Shown one piece after another: positions 59,117 to 64,000 of a stretch of 64,000 nt of DNA. The stretch comes from Cyclaneusma minus (lineage: Eukaryota > Ascomycota > Leotiomycetes > Marthamycetales > Marthamycetaceae), in assembly GCA_037179335.1 (NCBI GenBank), contig JAKZHN010000019.1, positions 372,001 through 436,000 on the forward strand. The letters run 5' to 3'. Both the position numbers and the translations under genes were made by a program. The notes beneath the pieces are model-generated. The model searched no databases. It was not told the origin of the DNA and saw nothing but the letters and a program-made list of their open reading frames with translations. Numbering within the stretch: position 1 is the first letter of the stretch; each line of letters begins with the position of its first letter.

Positions 59117-60520
59117 TTAAAATCGGCGATCGACGGCCGCTCTGTCCCATTCCACATTCTGATCCTGGAAGTGCATCATGTAGTGAAATCGATCGTATGG
59201 TCTCTCCGGAGGTACGTACTCAGTCACCTTGTCGGTAACGAAGTTCTCCAAGCCAACGAACTTCTTGTAGACGTCCTGCCAACCCCTCGGGAACTCACCG
59301 ACCAGGTGCAGAGACAGCCATCCCTGCTGAAGCATCTTGTCGATCTTCGAGTTTAGAATGGGGAAAGAACCGCAGCGGAACGACCTCAACGAGTAACGTC
59401 CACCATGTGCAGGACAGTGGCGACTGACAATTTCGATGGTCCATTTGTGTGTCGCAGGGACGACTCCACTGCTCGTCAAAGCGGCCTGATGCTTGTCCAG
59501 GACATCGGCGATCTCTCCGGCCTTCTTGTAGGTCGAAACTGCATTGTACACCTCACAATCCCAGTAGTAGTACCTTCCTACGTTACTAGGGAAGACGAAC
59601 GAGAGCTTGACATTCCTCAGCTGATGGAACATGTGTTCGTAGATCAGGCCGGTGTGCTTGGTCATGTCCACAATCTCTCCGCTGCGAAGCTTTCTGGAGC
59701 CGGCGAGGAAGGCGTCCTTGCGGAATGGGATACCGTTGTAATATCCGCCAAACTCGGTCCAGCACAGGTTCTCATTGTAAAGCCACTCGATTGCTTCGCT
59801 GTAGACCTGCAGGCTAAGTTAGTATTGCCATTTCAGGATTGAGATGGGAAAGGAGTTCAGAAATTTCCAGGTAACTGGGAAACTTCCAAGAACGGAAGAC
59901 AGGACCGCTTACCTTACGACTGACGGTGAGAATGGCCGTTCTGATTCCGCCCTTACGGAACCAGGTCCTCTGTACCAGTTCGACTGGGTGGGTAGCCGAT
60001 GTCGAGCGTAGGAGGTACTTGTAGATAATCCAGCGGATTTCCAGAGGAAGGTCCATGAACTTGAAAGGGCGACTCAGCCTAAGAGCAGGCATCTTGGCTC
60101 TTTGAGAGGCACGGAGTCGACGACCTTCACCAATGGTAGAACCGATGGTGGTGAGATCGCCGCCGTAAGGGGTGTAACTCTCATCTCTCTCCTTGGTCGT
60201 CTCCGTCTCCACAAGTCCTTCTTCAAAGTCATCGTCATCCTCGCGTGTAGCACGTCTCTTGTCGGGCTGAGTGGTGACCACATCCTCGTCGAACTTGCGC
60301 TTGCCTATAGCACAATTAGCCTCGTGTTAGCGAAGAAAATCGGGAATATTGCGAGTAATCAGAAACACTCCCAGTGATTGAAGGCATTCCAAGTCGTTGG
60401 GTATATTCTGATTCACTGGGAATATTCTGAATGGCTCGGAATATTCAAAGCAAAGTGATTGGAAAGCGCAGCCAACATACCTTTGGCGCCACGGCGGGGA
60501 GGGGTGGGTCGGTAACTCAT
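59117..60520 (-). CDS. 2EXR/F-box-like protein of unknown function
   Basis: Model complement(join(59117..59806,59913..60304,60481..60520)), 373 aa, introns of 106 and 176 bp. Exon 1 codes MSYRPTPPRRGAK. The joins keep frame and give GKRKFDEDVV and LTVSRKVYSEAIEWLYNEN. The start of the domain, RPFKFMDLPLEIRWIIYKYLL, and the RKVYSEA...LYNEN pair are the two signature blocks of the fungal 2EXR/F-box-like family. The N-terminal 100 residues are charged with a possible nuclear signal (KRKFDED, KRRATRE). A substrate-recruiting role in ubiquitin ligases is often assumed for relatives but is unproven. The 176 bp first intron contains copies of the short repeat seen at 57.8 kb. Confidence 0.8.
60368..60464. 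repeat. Short repeat inside the first intron of the 2EXR gene
   Basis: CATTCCAAGTCGTTGGGTAT, TTCTGATTCACTGGGAATATTC and CGGAATATTC repeat the motif found at 57817-57958. They lie wholly within the intron at 60305-60480. Confidence 0.55.
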
Positions 60521-62348
60521 GTCTGCGGTTTCTAGCCGGGGCTAGAGTCTGACCGAAGACGCTGAATTGGGAGTTTGCGCTGTTGTTGTAGGCCGCTTGG
60601 AGGGAGTGATATCTCGCGAGATCGCTCTGTGCTGCATTCAGTGTTAGCGACGCGACAAAAGTCTGCAGTAAAGTTTGATTTCCAGCCTAGGAAAATCACA
60701 GCCAGCTCGGCTCCCGGGGAGTCCATCCCGTCAGGAATCGACAAGTGGAACCAGCGACGCCGCCGCAATCGGCCTGGTCGCGTGTCGAGAGCAGTGTGGG
60801 TCTGCAGTAGCTGCGTCCAAGCACGCGTCGCCTGCAAATCGAGTGCTCTGGGATAGATGTGGATGGGAATGGAATGTCTGACTTACCCTTGTTCTCAGCA
60901 GGTCTGGCACTGATGCCGGGACAGCCTGAGATGGGCGCGAGCAGATGCGCGGGCAGGAGAAAGGCAGACGAGCTCGAGGATCGAGGCCGTCGGGGGATCT
61001 TGAAAGAAGAAAGAGTCTGCGATCGACCGCAGTAGGCAACCTGCGAAGGTTAATAGGCTCGCACCGTCAGATCAAGTCGATCTGGACGTGGCCTGCAAGC
61101 GGTGGGGTTTGAGGTTGCGGCTTCGTGGTGTTGTGCGCGAGAGAGAGATGAGAGTCGCGTCGAACCGTGGCGGGCCATCTCTTAGTGCGATTGACCCTCG
61201 CCTCAGCAAGCTGAAGCCTTCAAATGGGACGTGCGTTGCTGAAAGCGAGTGAATGGATTGGATTCGGCGGCGGCAGGCTGCGAGGCCACGAGGCCGTCGT
61301 GGGGAGGATAAAGGGGCGCCCGAGGAAGGGACGGAGGGGTCATTCTTGCCATGGCGGGGAAGATGTGGGGAAGATGAAGGGGCGGGCGAGGAAGTGACGG
61401 AAGATTGCGATGAGACAGAGGAAGTGGCAGCCGAGGAAGAGACGGAGGCGTCGTTCTTGCCGTCGTGGGGAGGATGAAGAGTTGACCGTGACAGAGGCGT
61501 TCTTGTGGTCATAGGGAGGATGAAGCGTCGGCCGAAGAATAGACGGGGGAGATGACAAAGAGGTATCCGAGGAGGGGACGGAAGGCCGCCAGGCGCGGGG
61601 GGTAGGCCGGCCGAGAAAAGAGGAAAGGTTGTGATGGGAAGGAGCAAAAGTTGTGAGGGGGACGAGGAAGGGTCGGCCGAGGAAGGGACAGAGGGACGTA
61701 CTTGCCATTTTCAAGACCTGGTCGTCCACTAGCTCCGCACTTACCAGATAGCCGACAGCAACATTTCATACACAGTTTGATGTGCAAAAGACCTTTGGGA
61801 CAAAGGATGCTTTGAGGTTACTAAATTGAATGGTAGTTATGGTAGCAATGTAGGAGGATTCAATGTTGGTGTTATTCTTTTTCAAGGCACAGCTTTGCCT
61901 TAGGCCATAGGTACCTAAGACACACACGAATAAAGACTGGCTGCTTTTGTATCAATCCAGCAGGCAGGCTTTCGTGACGGCAGGACTCTGATAGGGAAAA
62001 GGACTTTCGCCCAAATGCACCGTTTTCCGGACCACGACAGCAATGCGGGCATTTGGGAGACCTAGAGACCAAGAATCTGAAACTCAGCACAATATGGCCT
62101 GGAGCAGGCCGAGAAAACGCCTGTCAGACACGGCCCGAGCGCTGTGTTTTGAAGCTTTTGAACAGAAGGCTGCGCGCCAGGACTGAGAGGGTGTTCACTG
62201 AGCACTGCTGACAGCCACTCTTCAAACACATGTTATCACCATCTGAGAAATGAAATACTGGCCGAGAAGACAAATGTGAAACGGTTGTATTGGCATAATG
62301 AGAGGACGAGAGAGAGAGAGAGAGACTCGACCAAAAATGAAAGTCTAC
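60521..62348. other. Intergenic upstream of the 2EXR gene, GPI11 3' flank
   Basis: About 1.8 kb. It holds the 2EXR promoter, a purine-rich minisatellite (61.3-61.7 kb), and a (GA) run at about 62308-62325. The frames 61072-61647 and 61340-61729 (-) are open because the minisatellite is codon-neutral and are not taken as genes. Confidence 0.5.
61310..61705. repeat. Degenerate purine-rich minisatellite
   Basis: Imperfect copies of CCGAGGAAGGGACGGAGG, often followed by a TTCTTGCC word and GGGGAGGATGAAG, at about 61320, 61385, 61431, 61480, 61532, 61565 and 61676. Spacing varies from about 35 to 110 bp, so it is an old, decayed tandem repeat. Confidence 0.6.
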
Positions 62349-63150
62349 TCAATCAAACTCGATCCTCTTTCCTTTCAACAAATACGCACCCACAAGCTTG
62401 CCTACCGCATATCCCGCATACACACCCGTAACAATCGTAACCGGCCACTTCTGCCACTCCCTGTCCCAATCCAGCGGAATCGGCACAGCTCCGAGCCAAG
62501 CCCCCAGGAAAGCTCCCAGCGTGGCGCCAAAGACCTCGTCTATGGGACTGTATGCGCTTGCGAGTTCGCGCCACTTTGCACTGTCTACGCCGTGCACATA
62601 GACGAGTGGGAAGACGGCGAGGAGGGCGAGGTGCGAGGAGCTGAGAAGCGTTTGGGGGAGGTGTGTGGTGATGGGGGCGCCGAAGAGGATTTGTACTGCT
62701 GCGAGCACGGGGATGGAGAAGATTGAGAGGATGAAGGCGAGGAATATTGGCTGCGATGTATTAGTGGGCGAGCGATGTTTAGATACGAAGGTGTAAACAT
62801 ACAAGTGGGCTCACAGCCAGTGCATCGATCTTCTTGCCAACCCCTGGCTTGCTCTTCTGCTGCTTCTTCGCTAGCCTTGATGATGACCCGGCCGCGGGTA
62901 AACAACAGATCGCGTAGCTTATCTGGACGACTGCGAGGGGAAGCAGAGATGTCGAGAGGGCGTGGGTCGGGTTTGCAACTAGAGCTGAGAAGCGAACATA
63001 GTATGCTGCCAGAAGGAGGACGGGGTGAACGTGGGTGACGATGCGAGCCAAGTCGGTGGGGAGAAGCTCAATTGGAAGGGACTTTTTGCGAGGCTGGGAG
63101 CCGGACGAGCTCGCAGCTTCAGACATTGTGACGGGGTCAATGAGAGGCAT
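62349..63150 (-). CDS. GPI11: GPI-anchor biosynthesis protein Gpi11 (PIG-F)
   Basis: Model complement(join(62349..62750,62815..63150)), 245 aa, 64 bp intron (GTGAGC donor, CGCAG acceptor) joining KKIDALA to PIFLAFILS. About six membrane segments: HPVLLLAAYYVRF near the N-terminus, LLPLAVVQISYAICCL, then FILSIFSIPVLAAVQILFGAPI and VYVHGVDSAKWRELASAYSP, the PIG-F signature region. The C-terminus ends KGKRIEFD. PIG-F helps attach ethanolamine phosphate to the GPI glycan in the ER, working with Gpi13 and Gpi7. A second in-frame Met (63126) could be the true start. Confidence 0.88.
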
Positions 63151-64000
63151 TATTGTTCATTGGGTTGAAGGAAGGGCCCCGGACGAAAAGTGTTGTTGTT
63201 CTCGGATTCCACGTGGGACGGCTTTTTTGAGATGTCGTTCACAGTGCCATTCCCGAAGTGGTAGCGAGCTCTGGACAGGGATCAGCGCAGCATCGATGTG
63301 TACGCCCGGATTTCATTGCACGATGCGAACTTTAGCTGTTTATATCTACATACAAGTAGTGACGGTGAATTGGAAACCCGCGATTTCCTACATCAATTTT
63401 GCGTTTATTTTAGCGTCGGTATTACGCAGTTTGAGGAGATATAGAATCTCGGACTCGATTCAAGCGTTGCTGCTAAAGCGAGTCGTAATTCTTGTTTGGC
63501 TTTAACCCATACGGGCCAGAGTGTTTCTACTGCTCGGGGTACTTTGAAAAAGAGTCTTAGAAATCAAAAAGGGTAGTTTTCAAGTTTCGGTAAATTGAAA
63601 GTTGGCCTTTATTAATATTATTCAATATTTTTGAAGGGGTAATCACAAGCAGTGAGAAATATCTTTAAAAGACCGGTGACCGGTAATCTAGCAATGCGAC
63701 TACCCATCCTGTTAACACAAGTCTCAGTCCAAGCTTTTAGATTCGTCTACCTAAGGTAGATATTAAAGTGTTGGAGTGATATTCAGCATTCCAAAGCGGA
63801 CTCAACCCCCCAAAGATCTAGATAGTCCAAGTGACTACATACAGTAAAAGCACCAGAAGCAGCCCATCGAACAGCGAACTCCAGTACCTGGGAGTTGGTA
63901 CTTGATAGAACTTTCAATACCTGGGTACCTTAGCTAAAATGGCTCTTGTTGCGCAATTGGTATGGGAATTGAGCATCGTCTATCCATAGCTCGTCAGGTA
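63151..64000. other. Upstream region of GPI11 and window edge
   Basis: About 850 bp. No gene or RNA is seen. The right half is AT-rich (63560-63800). Confidence 0.5.

Noticed and set aside
61072..61647. 191-codon minus-strand frame
   Set aside because: Produced by the purine-rich minisatellite; Ser/Pro repeats with no start context.
1..64000. CRISPR arrays, bacterial operons, rRNA
   Set aside because: None seen; spliced genes and Pol III tRNA show a eukaryotic nuclear genome. The spaced repeats at 3.7-25.7 kb are diverged units of hundreds of bases, not CRISPR repeats.

Overview
The window is nuclear DNA of a filamentous ascomycete (Pezizomycotina). Evidence: genes with short introns (about 50-115 bp, GTAAGT/GTATGT-type donors), two HET-domain genes, an Rlm1 MADS-box factor, a Kin28/Cdk7 kinase with fungal extensions, ATG2, GPI11, and a 2EXR-type protein. 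A Leotiomycete-like origin is a guess from the feel of the proteins and is not shown by the sequence. I support 15 protein-coding genes, one intron-containing tRNA-Glu and one tRNA-like Pol III gene. Gene models were built by joining open frames at GT-AG sites that keep the frame and restore conserved family motifs.

Layout. 1.1-3.4 kb: HET-domain gene (-). 3.7-5.4 kb: first block of a noncoding repeat array. 9.7-16.0 kb: conserved gene block with the RLM1 factor (+), Sfk1/DRAM-type membrane protein (-) and Cdk7/Kin28 (+). 16.4-22.1 kb: main block of the array, followed by a small cysteine-rich secreted protein (-, 22.5 kb) and a MITE-like palindromic repeat (23.4-23.7 kb). 24.4-25.7 kb: last array block, then tRNA-Glu(CUC). 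27.1-36.3 kb: coiled-coil protein (-), endonuclease III (-), small secreted protein (+), amine oxidase (+). Then a Pol III tRNA-like gene (-), a second HET gene (+), an amino-acid permease (-), a 3.5 kb gene-free stretch, ATG2 (-), ADGF-type adenosine deaminase (-), cytochrome b5/acyl-CoA dehydrogenase fusion (+), a 2EXR-type protein (-) and GPI11 (-).

Most striking feature. The gene-poor parts between 3.7 and 25.7 kb hold at least 13 diverged units, mostly 420-500 bp long. Each is bounded by two TATA-box-like elements that point INTO the unit: a plus-strand TATA at the left and a minus-strand TATA at the right. Neighbouring units are separated by roughly 60-320 bp (most often 100-170 bp) linkers, many with a CACGTG or GTCACG element, so each linker looks like a bidirectional promoter. 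Most units also carry a GACAGCAGCA-type core, in either orientation. None contains a convincing coding frame. This fits a family of convergently transcribed noncoding loci (possible dsRNA/small-RNA source), or a family of elements with TATA-bearing inverted ends. I know of no described system with this layout.

The genes are otherwise ordinary accessory and housekeeping genes with no shared pathway: allorecognition (HET), cell-wall integrity signalling (RLM1), transcription/cell cycle (Cdk7), membrane trafficking and autophagy (Sfk1, ATG2), DNA repair (Nth1), nitrogen/purine/amine metabolism (permease, deaminase, amine oxidase), lipid oxidation and GPI-anchor synthesis.
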